A DNA stretch of 64,000 nt from Massilia terrae (GTDB lineage: Bacteria > Pseudomonadota > Gammaproteobacteria > Burkholderiales > Burkholderiaceae_D). The DNA is taken from positions 186,001 to 250,000 of the forward strand of contig NZ_JANUGU010000007.1 in assembly GCF_024753145.1 (NCBI RefSeq). The letters run 5' to 3'. The position numbers and the translations under genes are program-made. Of this stretch, positions 55,376 through 63,610 are shown in pieces (within the stretch, counting starts at the first letter, position 1; each line of letters opens with the position of its first letter). Under the pieces are notes generated by a model. That model worked only from the letters and a program-made list of their open reading frames with translations, was not told where the DNA came from and did not search any database.

Positions 55376-56149
55376 TCACACCAGCAAGCTCGGCGCCACC
55401 GGCACCTCCCCCGCTTCCTTGACGATCTCGTAGCAGGTGCAAGCCGCCGCCGCCAGCCGGTGCGGGTCGAGGATCTCGATATTCCCCCGGCTGTAATTGA
55501 TCAGCCCCGCCTGCTGCAGCGCGCTGGCCGCCTTGGTCACGCCGACCCGCCGCACGCCCAGCGCATGCGCTAAAAATTCATGGGTGAGGTGGAACTTGTC
55601 CGACTGCAGCCGGTCGCGCGTGACCAGCAGCGAGCGCGCCAGCCGCGCCTCCAGCACGTGGAAACGGCTGCACACGGCGATCTGGATCGCCTGCGCCAGC
55701 AGGTTGTCGGTATAGCGCGCCAGCACCCGCTGCAGCGGCGGGCTGTGCGCGAAGGCCTCGCGCAAGGCCTCGCTGTCCATGCGGCTGGCCGTGCCCGCGC
55801 GTTGCACCACGGCGCGGGTCTGGGTGGTGTCGTGCCCCAGCGCCACGGTAGCGCCCAGCATGCCCTCGCGCCCCACCAGCCCCACCTCCAGCGTCATGCG
55901 GCCCTCGGCCACCGCCAGCAGCGAGATCAGGCTGTCGTGCGGGAAGTAGACGTGGCGGATCGGGTCACCCGGTTCGCACAGCACCTCGCCCACCTCGACC
56001 CGGACCGGGTCCATGAGCTCCAGGATGCGTGACAGTTCGGCGGCCGGCAAGGCGGCCAGCAGCAGGTTGGCATTGTGCTCTGCGATACGGCCGGTGCCGC
56101 CTGCGGACGCTGGGGTGGGCTTGCTCGGACGTTCGCGCTTGGACTGCAT
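55376..56149 (-). CDS. Crp/Fnr family transcriptional regulator
   Basis: 257 aa. Disordered N-terminus (1-25), a cyclic-nucleotide-fold domain (about 38-145: VGEVLCEPGDPIRHVYFPHD, MTLEVGLVGREGMLGATVAL) and an HTH (FHLTHEFLAHALGVRRVGVT, about 192-211). Ligand residues for cAMP are not recognisable, and no N-terminal FNR-type Cys cluster is seen. The form LVGREGMLG is common in Crp/Fnr proteins of unknown signal. It lies between the OsmB-like gene and a divergent glycine-zipper gene, which it may control. Confidence 0.87.
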   Translation of the reverse strand: MQSKRERPSKPTPASAGGTGRIAEHNANLLLAALPAAELSRILELMDPVRVEVGEVLCEPGDPIRHVYFPHDSLISLLAVAEGRMTLEVGLVGREGMLGATVALGHDTTQTRAVVQRAGTASRMDSEALREAFAHSPPLQRVLARYTDNLLAQAIQIAVCSRFHVLEARLARSLLVTRDRLQSDKFHLTHEFLAHALGVRRVGVTKAASALQQAGLINYSRGNIEILDPHRLAAAACTCYEIVKEAGEVPVAPSLLV

Positions 56150-56348
56150 CTGTTGAGGCCTTTGATGAGACGCGGCAAAGCACAGCCGCTTACATTTGCA
56201 AACAATTTAGGCAATCCTACGGCCCGCTGAGACCGGGGTATGTACGGTGACGCACGGACGCCAAGTTCATGCCTCACGACAATGGCAGCATGTTCAGGCT
56301 CCGGCCTGCCCGCGCCCGCAAAGCGCCAACATCAAGAAAGGACATTGC

Positions 56349-57107
56349 ATGGACACTCATCAGATTCCACCGGCGCGCCCCGCCAGCCACCATCCGCTGA
56401 TGATCCTGGCCGCGATTGCCGTCGTCTTGTTCTGCGCGGTCGGCACCGCCGCCGTGCTTGGCTGGCTGCCCTCGTCCATCGGCGGCACCGCCAACCGTCA
56501 ACTGAGCGACGCCGACCGCATGGCGCTGTCGGCCGGCATGCAGCAGCAAGGCTCGCCCGCCGCACCGGCCGAGCCAGCCCCGCTCCTGGCTGCGGCCGCC
56601 CCGGCTCCCGCGCCGCATCCGCTGGCCCAGCAGTACACCCCTGCCGCCGCGTACGCGCCTCCGCCGCCGGTACCGCAGGCAGCTCCTGCGCCGGCCCCGG
56701 CACCGGTCGTCTATGAGCAGCCGCGCCCGGCCGCCCCGGTCCAGGTGGCCGCCGCCGATCGCCCGGCGCAATGGTGCGGCAACTGCGGCAACATCGAATC
56801 GATCCGCACCATTACGTCGCGCGGCCGTGGCAGCGGCGTCGGCGCGGTCGGCGGCGCCGTGCTGGGCGGCATCCTCGGCCACCAGGTCGGCAGCGGCCGG
56901 GGCCAGAGCCTCGCCACCGCCGCCGGTGCGGTCGGCGGCGCCGTGATCGGCAACCAGGTCGAAGGCAATATGCATCAGGCGCGCAGCTATGAAATCCGGG
57001 TCCGCCTGGACGACGGCACCCTGCGCACCTTCCACCAGAACAGCCCGCCGGCCTGGCATACGGGCGAGCGGGTCCGCATCGTCAAGGGCCACCTGCGCCG
57101 CTACTGA
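56349..57107 (+). CDS. Membrane-anchored glycine-zipper protein
   Basis: 252 aa. A transmembrane anchor (about 18-40, MILAAIAVVLFCAVGTAAV) instead of a lipobox, then a Pro/Ala-rich linker (about 70-140), a CGNCG pair (about 143-147), IESIRTI, a glycine-zipper pair (GAVGGAVLGGILGHQVG, ATAAGAVGGAVIGNQVE) and a C-terminal part YEIRVRLDDGTLRTF ... GERVRIVKGHLRRY, aligning with the lipoprotein at 47968-48453. Inner-membrane protein reaching toward the cell wall by the linker. AAAGGACATTGC precedes the ATG. Confidence 0.85.
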   Translation: MDTHQIPPARPASHHPLMILAAIAVVLFCAVGTAAVLGWLPSSIGGTANRQLSDADRMALSAGMQQQGSPAAPAEPAPLLAAAAPAPAPHPLAQQYTPAAAYAPPPPVPQAAPAPAPAPVVYEQPRPAAPVQVAAADRPAQWCGNCGNIESIRTITSRGRGSGVGAVGGAVLGGILGHQVGSGRGQSLATAAGAVGGAVIGNQVEGNMHQARSYEIRVRLDDGTLRTFHQNSPPAWHTGERVRIVKGHLRRY

Positions 57108-57126
57108 GCACCCTGCCTCCCCTGGC

Positions 57127-57166
57127 AACCGGGACCGGCCCTCGCGGCGGTCCCGGTTTTCTTTTT
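57127..57166 (+). terminator. Rho-independent terminator after the glycine-zipper gene
   Basis: AACCGGGACCG (57127-57137) pairs with CGGTCCCGGTT (57148-57158), then TTCTTTTT follows. Confidence 0.85.
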
Positions 57167-57264
57167 GACAATGTGCGCTAGCGCACGGAAGCGAATATTG
57201 CCGAGGCCCACAATCGATTCACGCTAAGCCCATGAGCTGCACCTCACCAATGAAGGAGTGCTGC

Positions 57265-57492
57265 ATGAACACCATGACGTGGATCGGCATCATCGTTTGG
57301 GGCATGATCATCACCGGCTTCGGCCTGGCGGCGGCCGGCACGCCCACCGGCATCCAGCCCGAGCTGCAGGCGCACGACGTGGTGTTCCTGGTCACCGGAG
57401 GCCTGCTGACCATCCTCATCGGCATCGCCGGGGTGCTCGGCGTCATGGGCTGGATCCCCGGCCTGCGTAATGATCAGAAATCGCTCGCCTAA
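57265..57492 (+). CDS. Small two-helix membrane protein
   Basis: 75 aa. Two hydrophobic helices (about 4-24, WIGIIVWGMIITGFGLAAA; about 37-62, VVFLVTGGLLTILIGIAGVL) with a short periplasmic loop. AAGGAGTGCTGC before ATG 57265. Family not recognised. It precedes a DUF5670-like small protein. Confidence 0.72.
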   Translation: MNTMTWIGIIVWGMIITGFGLAAAGTPTGIQPELQAHDVVFLVTGGLLTILIGIAGVLGVMGWIPGLRNDQKSLA

Positions 57493-57579
57493 CGTACGTC
57501 AGCGAACGGAGCGCCCGCTCCAAGGTCTTCATACTTGCACCCAAGCCGCCCAAGCGGCCTCATCCAAGGAGGACCTATC

Positions 57580-57726
57580 ATGCTCTATACCATTGCCGTC
57601 ATACTGATCATCCTGTGGCTGCTCGGTGTGGTGACCTCGTACACCGTCGGGGGCTTCATCCACATCCTGCTGGTCGTCGCCATCATCATGATCCTGGTGC
57701 GCCTGATCAGCGGACGCGGCATATAA
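57580..57726 (+). CDS. Lmo0937-family (DUF5670) small membrane protein
   Basis: 48 aa: LYTIAVILIILWLLGVVTSY and IHILLVVAIIMILVRLISGR form two transmembrane helices with the family loop TVGGFIH. Lmo0937-like proteins are stress-induced. AAGGAGGACCTATC before ATG, an unusually strong ribosome site. A terminator follows. Confidence 0.9.
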   Translation: MLYTIAVILIILWLLGVVTSYTVGGFIHILLVVAIIMILVRLISGRGI

Positions 57727-57749
57727 CGCATCACTTCGCCGGACCCGGT

Positions 57750-57801
57750 CCGTTTCGCGATTGCGCCTGCGCAGGCGTGACGGCGAAACGGATCGCTTTT
57801 T
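57750..57801 (+). terminator. Large hairpin terminator after the DUF5670 gene
   Basis: CCGTTTCGC (57750-57758) pairs with GCGAAACGG (57783-57791); a second palindrome CGCCTGCGCAGGCG sits inside the loop. ATCGCTTTTT follows, so this ends transcription before the NUDIX gene. Confidence 0.75.
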
Positions 57802-57819
57802 CACGCCTCCACGCTCCCC

Positions 57820-58395
57820 ATGCAAGACGACCCGATCCGCATCATCGGGCAAGATGTATTGTCCGACCAGTACTGCCCGCTCAAGCAGGTCACCTACGAC
57901 CAGCGCTGCAGCGACGGCAGCTGGCAGCGCCAGACGCGCGAGGTCTATGAATCGGCCAGCGGCGCCGCGGTCCTGCTGTACGACCGCGACCGCCGCACGG
58001 TGCAGCTGACCCGCCAGTTCCGCATCGGCTCGCGCCTGGCCGGCCACGACGGCTTCCTGGTCGAGGCCGCCGCCGGCATGCTCGACGGTGAAGATCCCGA
58101 GCAGCGCATCCGCGACGAAATCTTCGAGGAAACGGGCTACCGGGTCGAGCGCGTCGACAAGGTGCTGGAACTGTTCGCCAGCCCCGCCTCGCTGACCGAG
58201 CGCGTGCATTACTTCGTGGCCGCCTTCACGCCGGCGATGCGCGAAGCGAAGGGTGGCGGCAAACGCGACGAGGGCGAGGACATCGAGCTGGTCGAGCTGT
58301 CCTACGAAGACGCCTTCGCGCGCGTCGCCAGCGGCGAGATCGCCGACGCCAAAACTGTCATACTCTTACAGTACCTGCAGTTGCACTTGGTCTGA
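57820..58395 (+). CDS. NUDIX hydrolase, NudK/GDP-mannose pyrophosphatase-like
   Basis: 191 aa. Nudix box AGMLDGEDPEQRIRDEIFEE followed by TGYRV (about 86-110), the NudK form AGLLD.DPE..IR.E..EETGY, plus RQFRIGS upstream and a C-terminal LYEDAF-like segment. The fit to the strict Gx5Ex7REUXEExGU pattern is imperfect at the first Glu, as in NudK itself. NudK hydrolyses GDP-mannose and related nucleotide sugars. Confidence 0.85.
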   Translation: MQDDPIRIIGQDVLSDQYCPLKQVTYDQRCSDGSWQRQTREVYESASGAAVLLYDRDRRTVQLTRQFRIGSRLAGHDGFLVEAAAGMLDGEDPEQRIRDEIFEETGYRVERVDKVLELFASPASLTERVHYFVAAFTPAMREAKGGGKRDEGEDIELVELSYEDAFARVASGEIADAKTVILLQYLQLHLV

Positions 58396-58488
58396 TGTGC
58401 GGCGGCGGCGCGCAATCCTAAGCAGGATCAAGGACGGATCCTGTTCGGTGAGCAATAGTATTCCCTCGTCCTCCGGAATCAAGCCGCC

Positions 58489-58953
58489 ATGCAAAGCACA
58501 TCCGACACCAGCGCACTCGTCCACGACACCAGCCACGGCCTGGCCTTGTGGAATCCGAGCGTGGCAGCCTGCTGGAGCGTGGTGTTCACGCCCGCTTTCG
58601 GCGCCTGGCTGCTGATGCGCAACTGGGAAGCGCTGGGCGAACCGCGCCAGGCCGCGATCGCGCGCAAATGGTTCGTGTTCAGTGTCGGCCTGCTGGTGGT
58701 GCGGCTGATCTCCGGCGCGCTCAATGCGCGCCTGAACAGCCAGTCCAACCTGCTGCTGTGGTTCAGCTGGGCCTATCTGCTGGCCTGGTGGATCGCTGCC
58801 GCCGCCCCGCAGGCGCGGCTGGTGCGGGCGCGCTTCGGCGCCGACTTTCCGCGCCAGGGCTGGGACTACGCGCTGCTGCTGGCGGTGGCGGGCGGCATCG
58901 CCTACCAGCTGCTGTCGGCGCTGCTGGGCTGGCTGCTGCGCGCGCTGACCTGA
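58489..58953 (+). CDS. Hypothetical membrane protein
   Basis: 154 aa. Four hydrophobic segments (VVFTPAFGAWLLMRNW about 30-45; RKWFVFSVGLLVVRLISG about 60-77; LLLWFSWAYLLAWWIAAAA about 88-106; YALLLAVAGGIAYQLLSALL about 128-147). No recognised domain. Confidence 0.72.
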   Translation: MQSTSDTSALVHDTSHGLALWNPSVAACWSVVFTPAFGAWLLMRNWEALGEPRQAAIARKWFVFSVGLLVVRLISGALNARLNSQSNLLLWFSWAYLLAWWIAAAAPQARLVRARFGADFPRQGWDYALLLAVAGGIAYQLLSALLGWLLRALT

Positions 58954-59017
58954 AACGCGTTGGCGTGGCGGCGCCAAACCGCCGACAATAGCGCGAGTTC
59001 CAACAGCGGAGACCGCT

Positions 59018-59566
59018 ATGCCCCCTCGCCACCCCCTCCTCCTTGCCGCGTGCGCCGCGGCGCTGGCCCTGCCGGCCGCGGCCCAGACCATCAAGCCCGG
59101 CCTGTGGGAAGTCACCAACAACCTCGGCGACCCGAGCGGCCAGGTGCAAGGGGCCATGGCCGAGCTGCAGCGGCAGATGGCCCGGATGCCGCCCGACCAG
59201 CGCAAGATGATGGAACAGATGATGGCGCAGAACGGCGTGCAGATGAGCCCGGACACGGGCGGGCTGGTGGCCCGGATCTGCGTGACGCCCGATATGGTCA
59301 GGAATGGCGAACTGCCCGTGAGCCAGGACGGCAACTGCAGCCAGAGCCATTCGCCGGTGAGCGGCGGCAAGATGAACTTCACCTTCAACTGCCCCGGCAC
59401 GCGGACCAGCGGCAGCGGCGAAGTGACCTTCCGCAGCGATACCAGCTACACGCTGAAGGCCCAGGTACTCCGCGGCGGCAATCCGACCCCGGTCACGGTC
59501 GATTCCGACGCCCGCTGGCTGGGTGCCGATTGCGGGGTCGTGCGGCCGGTGGCGCTGCCGAAGTAG
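59018..59566 (+). CDS. DUF3617 exported protein
   Basis: 182 aa. Signal peptide (1-22, ending PAAAQ), then the DUF3617 pattern: IKPGLWEVTNNL, a Met/Gln-rich helix (QRQMARMPPDQRKMMEQMM), RICVTPDMV, then NCSQSHSPVSGGKMNFTFNC. Cys pairs may be disulphides. Function unknown. Confidence 0.87.
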   Translation: MPPRHPLLLAACAAALALPAAAQTIKPGLWEVTNNLGDPSGQVQGAMAELQRQMARMPPDQRKMMEQMMAQNGVQMSPDTGGLVARICVTPDMVRNGELPVSQDGNCSQSHSPVSGGKMNFTFNCPGTRTSGSGEVTFRSDTSYTLKAQVLRGGNPTPVTVDSDARWLGADCGVVRPVALPK

Positions 59567-59574
59567 CCCCCAAC

Positions 59575-59603
59575 CGTTCGTTCCCGCGCAGGCGGGAACG
59601 ACG
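59575..59603. repeat. Dispersed palindrome, single-headed TTCCCGC variant
   Basis: TCGTTCCCGC-GCAG-GCGGGAACGA, between convergent genes. The CGTTC core differs from CGTCGTCC, as in the ATTCCCGC copy at 55285. Confidence 0.75.
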
Positions 59604-59624
59604 AATTGAAGCTGACGAAAAGTT

Positions 59625-60461
59625 TCAGCAGCCCTCGACAAACGCCAGATACAGCTCCCGCGCCTGCCTCGCCACCGGCCCCGCCTCCAGCGTGCGCCCT
59701 TCATACCGCACGCACGGCGTGACCTTGCCGTAATTGCCGGTGCTGAAGATCTCGCGCGCCGTCCCCAGCTCCGCCGGCTTCACGCTGCGCTGCTCGACTT
59801 CAATCCCCACCTTGCCCAGCAACGCGATCACCCGCGCCCGCGTGATGCCGGCGAGGAAAGTCCCATTGTCCACCGGCGTCACCACCTTGCCCTCTTCGGT
59901 AACGAGGAACAGGTTGGACGACGCAAACTCCGCCACATTGCCCTGCGCATCGAGCATGATCGCCTGGTCGAAGCCGCGCTCCTTCGCCTCGCGCATCGCC
60001 TTGGTCGAGTTGGCATACAGCGCGGAGGCCTTGGCGTCGGTCGGCGCCATGTCCGGCTCCGGACGGCGCAAGGTCGACAGGCAGGCCGAGAAGCCGGTGA
60101 AGGCCGGCAGCGGCGCATCGAACAGGGTCAGCGCAAAGCCCGTCTTCTCCGGCTCCGGAATCAGGAAGCCAGCCGAGGCGAACACCAGCGGCCGCACATA
60201 CAGCTCGGCGTCCGCCGGGAACTTGGCCACGCCTTCGCGCACCAGCGCTTCCATCTCGTCCACCGACAGCGGGCAGCGCAGGCCCAGCTTGTCGGCCGAG
60301 CGTACCACGCGCTCCAGGTGCGGGCGCAGGTCGGGCAGCTTGCCGCGCATCGCGCGCGCGCCGTCGAATACCGACGAGCCCAGCCACACACTGTGATCCA
60401 TCGCCCCGTACAGCGGGACGTTCCCTTCGTGCCATTCGCCGTTGAAATAAGTCAGGTACAT
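59625..60461 (-). CDS. ilvE: Branched-chain amino-acid aminotransferase-like (class IV) enzyme
   Basis: 278 aa. PLP-dependent fold type IV. LGSSVFDGARAMRG (about 27-40), RPHLERVVRSADKLG, TDAKASALYANS with the Schiff-base Lys (K144), GFDQAIMLDAQGNVAEF, and NLFLVTEEGKVVTP are family segments. It catalyses transfer between branched-chain amino acids and 2-oxo acids. Some homologues act as D-amino-acid transaminases, so the ilvE symbol is likely but not certain. Confidence 0.85.
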   Translation of the reverse strand: MYLTYFNGEWHEGNVPLYGAMDHSVWLGSSVFDGARAMRGKLPDLRPHLERVVRSADKLGLRCPLSVDEMEALVREGVAKFPADAELYVRPLVFASAGFLIPEPEKTGFALTLFDAPLPAFTGFSACLSTLRRPEPDMAPTDAKASALYANSTKAMREAKERGFDQAIMLDAQGNVAEFASSNLFLVTEEGKVVTPVDNGTFLAGITRARVIALLGKVGIEVEQRSVKPAELGTAREIFSTGNYGKVTPCVRYEGRTLEAGPVARQARELYLAFVEGC

Positions 60462-60615
60462 GCTTCCCCCTAGTTTCTCGATCCAAAAGTGTACCGCAGA
60501 TGAAGGGAACTTTCCGCGCAGCCATCACGTAGTGTTCGCTCCCGAACAAAGTGCCCAGGCTGCCGCGCGTACACTATGCTTTCCGGTTGAGAGGCCGGGA
60601 CACGAAAGGAAGCAC

Positions 60616-62004
60616 ATGAACAGGAAATTTCCCGCCGGCTGGCTGTTCTGGCTGCTCTTCAGCATCGTTATCGTTGCCTGCAAGACCTTGCCCGACGCCA
60701 GAGCGCTGCCGGAACAGGCGCTGGGCGCGACCCCGACCATCGCCACCGGCAAGGGCGTGCTGCCGCCGCAGAAAGCCGCCCAACTGGCCGCGCGCCGCTG
60801 GGCCAATGCCGGGGGCGACCTCAAGCAGATCGCGGTGCTGGAGGAACAAGCCACCGGCGTGCCCCTGATCGCCGGCAACAAGGTCACCCTGCTGTTCGAC
60901 GGCCCCGCCACCATGCGCGACATGATGGCCGCCGTGCGCGCCGCCACCACCACCATCAACCTGGAAACCTATATTTTCGACCGCGACAAGATCGGGCTCG
61001 AATTCGCCGACCTGCTGATCGAGAAGCGCCGCCAGGGCGTGATCGTCAACGTCATGTACGACGCCGTCGGCACCCTCGGCACGCCGCAGGAATTTTTCGA
61101 CCACATGAAGGACGCCGGCATCAACCTGATTGCCTTCAATCCCGTCAATCCGGCCGCGCGCCCCGGCAAGTGGGAGCTGAACAACCGCGACCACCGCAAG
61201 GTGCTGGTGGTGGACGGCAAGGTCGGCTTCACGGGCGGCATCAACATCAGCAGCACCTACGCCAACAGCTCCTTCTTCCGCTCGCGTTCGAAACCGGAAC
61301 CGGGCGATGAGCACAAGGTCGGCTGGCGCGACACCCACATCAAGATCGAAGGCCCGGCCGTCGCCACCTTGCAATGGGCCTTTATCAACAACTGGGTCAG
61401 GCAGGCTGCCGGCGAGCTGCCGCGCGCCAACTACTTCCCGCCGCTGGCGGCCGCCGGCGACAAGATCGTGCGCGTGCTCGCCACCGAACCGGACCGCGAA
61501 TCCTCGATCTACAAATCGCTGCTGGTGGCGCTGGGCGAAGCGAAGCAATCGATCCACATCACCAGCGCCTATTTCGTTCCGGACCAGCAGGTGATCGACG
61601 CGCTCACCGCGGCCGCGCGGCGCGGCGTCGACGTGCGCCTGATCTTGCCCGGCGTGTCCGACCACAGCCTGGTGTTCCACGCCGGCCAGTCCTTCTACGA
61701 CGAGTTGCTGGAAAACAGCGTGCACATCTTCCAGCTCCAGGTCGCGACCCTGCATGCAAAGACCGCGGTGATCGACAGCGCCTGGTCGACCATCGGTTCG
61801 GCCAACATCGACCGCCGCAGCTTCATCCACAACTACGAGCTGAACGTGGTGGTGATCGACCCGGCCTTTGGCCAGGACATGGAGAGCGCCTTCAATGAAG
61901 ACCTGAAGGACTCGAAGGAAGTGACGCTGCAGCAGTGGCGCAAGCGCCCCCTGGCCGACCGCTTCAAGGAATGGCTGGGGCGCATGGCGGAATACTGGAT
62001 CTAG
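60616..62004 (+). CDS. Cardiolipin synthase-like phospholipase D protein
   Basis: 462 aa. Lipoprotein-like or membrane N-terminus (LFSIVIVACK, Cys about 22). Two HKD motifs: HRKVLVVDGKVGFTGG (from about 193) and HAKTAVIDSAWSTIGSANID (from about 380), both complete. The layout is that of cardiolipin synthases; ClsC-like forms also begin with a hydrophobic stretch. CGAAAGGAAGCAC precedes the ATG. It overlaps the next gene's end by 4 nt on the opposite strand. Confidence 0.88.
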   Translation: MNRKFPAGWLFWLLFSIVIVACKTLPDARALPEQALGATPTIATGKGVLPPQKAAQLAARRWANAGGDLKQIAVLEEQATGVPLIAGNKVTLLFDGPATMRDMMAAVRAATTTINLETYIFDRDKIGLEFADLLIEKRRQGVIVNVMYDAVGTLGTPQEFFDHMKDAGINLIAFNPVNPAARPGKWELNNRDHRKVLVVDGKVGFTGGINISSTYANSSFFRSRSKPEPGDEHKVGWRDTHIKIEGPAVATLQWAFINNWVRQAAGELPRANYFPPLAAAGDKIVRVLATEPDRESSIYKSLLVALGEAKQSIHITSAYFVPDQQVIDALTAAARRGVDVRLILPGVSDHSLVFHAGQSFYDELLENSVHIFQLQVATLHAKTAVIDSAWSTIGSANIDRRSFIHNYELNVVVIDPAFGQDMESAFNEDLKDSKEVTLQQWRKRPLADRFKEWLGRMAEYWI

Positions 62005-62429
62005 CGCGACGCAGCCGGCCCCCGTTCGCCCGCGCCGCCGGCCACCGCTTTCGTCCCCAGGCGGGTCAGCACCAGCCACGCGAACAGCAGCGCGCCGATC
62101 CCGATCACGATCGAAGCCACGCCGACCACCGGCTCGGCCGCCGCGTGGCCCTTGATCCGCAGCGCCAGCGCGCCCAGCATCGCCGGCACGCCGAGATTGT
62201 GCAGCCAGAACTGCGCGGTCGCCACCGGGCCTTCGACGGTGCGCGGATCGAGCATGCCGATCAGCCCGAACAGCGCCATCGAGACCCAGCCCAGCAGGTT
62301 CAGGTGCGCATGCACGGGGGTGAGCGCGTGGTCGCCCGTGGCTCCCATGACGATGCCCATCGCCACCGCGACGACGAAATAGATGGCCGCCAGGCGAAAC
62401 CAGGCGCGGCTGCGAGCATTGTCGGTCAT
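62001..62429 (-). CDS. Small haem-copper-oxidase-like membrane protein
   Basis: 142 aa, three or four transmembrane helices. The segment VHAHLNLLGWVSMALFGLIG (about 42-61) resembles the His-rich helix of subunit I of haem-copper oxidases/NorB-like proteins, and AQFWLHNLGVPA repeats it. Too short to be an oxidase; such proteins are usually of unknown function. The ATG overlaps the stop of the upstream gene (ATGA); one operon. Confidence 0.78.
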   Translation of the reverse strand: MTDNARSRAWFRLAAIYFVVAVAMGIVMGATGDHALTPVHAHLNLLGWVSMALFGLIGMLDPRTVEGPVATAQFWLHNLGVPAMLGALALRIKGHAAAEPVVGVASIVIGIGALLFAWLVLTRLGTKAVAGGAGERGPAASR

Positions 62430-62890
62430 TGCGTGGCTCCTTCCTGCCCGGCAGCCGCCACCGTCGGCGTGGCGCCCAATTGCTGCATGATCGATGCCAG
62501 GTCGATCCACACGTTCTCGCGGCGGATCAGCCCGTCCGGCGCCATGTCGAACACGTGCAGCAGGCGAAAGCTCAGGCTCTTGCCCTGCCCCGGAATCCCG
62601 AACGGCGTGCCCGGCGCGGTGCCTTCCCACAGGCTCTCGTCGACCACGAAGTCCGGTCCGTAGTAGCGCCGCAGCGAAGTCACCTTTTCGCCGGACAGGT
62701 CGGCGAACAGTGCGTCGTAGAAGCCGCGCGCCTGCTGCCGCCCGTGCAGCGGGCCGGTGGGCGAGCCCACCACGTCATGCTCGACGTCCGCCACCATCGT
62801 GCTCAGCACGCCTTCGACGTCGTCCTCCGCCTCGAAGCGGAAATGGCGGTCGATCATGTGGTCGAACTGCTCCTTGGTCATCTTTTCCAT
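62426..62890 (-). CDS. SnoaL-like (NTF2 family) protein
   Basis: 154 aa. Cone-shaped NTF2 fold: MIDRHFRFEAEDDVEGVLST, PTGPLHGRQQARGFYDALFA (about 44-63), FDMAPDGLIRRENVWIDLAS. Members are isomerases, cyclases or ligand binders; no specific activity is visible. First gene of a two-gene operon divergent from, and probably controlled by, the TetR gene. Confidence 0.83.
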   Translation of the reverse strand: MEKMTKEQFDHMIDRHFRFEAEDDVEGVLSTMVADVEHDVVGSPTGPLHGRQQARGFYDALFADLSGEKVTSLRRYYGPDFVVDESLWEGTAPGTPFGIPGQGKSLSFRLLHVFDMAPDGLIRRENVWIDLASIMQQLGATPTVAAAGQEGATQ

Positions 62891-62913
62891 GGTGCTCCTC
62901 TTTCAGGATGAAG

Positions 62914-62919
62914 TATAAT
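62914..62919 (+). promoter_or_regulatory. Putative -10 box of the TetR gene
   Basis: A perfect TATAAT lies 44 nt before the TetR ATG and 19 nt before the palindrome at 62938. No clear -35 was found. The overlapping minus-strand sequence TATACT could serve as -10 for the divergent operon. Confidence 0.45.
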
Positions 62920-62937
62920 GAGACTCAAATCTATTCG

Positions 62938-62952
62938 TGAGACAGTGTCTCA
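62938..62952. promoter_or_regulatory. Palindromic TetR operator
   Basis: TGAGACA-G-TGTCTCA, a perfect 7-bp inverted repeat around one base, sits between the TATAAT and the ATG of the TetR gene. A half-site TGAGAC (62919-62924) lies just upstream. Position and symmetry fit autorepression and control of the divergent operon. Confidence 0.7.
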
Positions 62953-62962
62953 TTATGACCCC

Positions 62963-63610
62963 ATGAACGTAAAGACGTCAAGCAGAAACGCCGGATCCGC
63001 ATCAAGCGGCGCAGGCCGCGCCAATCAACGCCGCCGGACCCGGCGCGCGCTCATCGAGGCCGCGCTGGCGCTGTGCGAGGGCGGGCGCAAGCCCAGCTTC
63101 CCGGAAGTGGCCGAGCGCGCCATGGTTTCGCGCGCCACGGCCTATCGCTATTACGCCTCGGTGGAGGACCTGATCAGCGATGCGATGTTCGAACGCGCGG
63201 TGCCGCCGCTGGAAAGCTTCTGCGATGTCGCAAAGGACGATCCGGCCGACATGGCAGCCCGCGCGGCGCGCAATATGAACAAGCTCCTGATGGACGACGA
63301 GGTCGGCCTGCACGCGGTCGAACGCTCCTTCATGTCGGCCTGGCTGGACAATCCGCAGCAATCGCGTCCGCCCCGTCCCGCGCGCCGGATGCAGTACATC
63401 GGTCCGATTGTCGCGTCATTGGAAGGCCAGCTGGCGCCGGCCGCGCGACAGCGGCTCGCCCACGCCTTGGCGATGCTGATGGGAACGGAGGCGGCCTTGT
63501 CGCTGCGCGATGTCGCGGGCGCCAGCGTCGACGAGGCACTGGCCGCCTGCGGCTGGGCGGCGCAAGCGCTGGTGCAGCAGGCGCTGGCCGACGCCGGCGA
63601 GAAAAACTAG
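62963..63610 (+). CDS. TetR family transcriptional regulator
   Basis: 215 aa. A basic disordered start (about 1-26) then the helix-turn-helix (about 28-72: RTRRALIEAALALCEGGRKP, AERAMVSRATAYRYYASVED). The C-terminal ligand domain is Ala-rich. The ATG at 62963 is preferred because a possible earlier ATG (62918) lies in the -10 box. The stop overlaps the convergent metallophosphoesterase by 4 nt. Confidence 0.88.
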   Translation: MNVKTSSRNAGSASSGAGRANQRRRTRRALIEAALALCEGGRKPSFPEVAERAMVSRATAYRYYASVEDLISDAMFERAVPPLESFCDVAKDDPADMAARAARNMNKLLMDDEVGLHAVERSFMSAWLDNPQQSRPPRPARRMQYIGPIVASLEGQLAPAARQRLAHALAMLMGTEAALSLRDVAGASVDEALAACGWAAQALVQQALADAGEKN

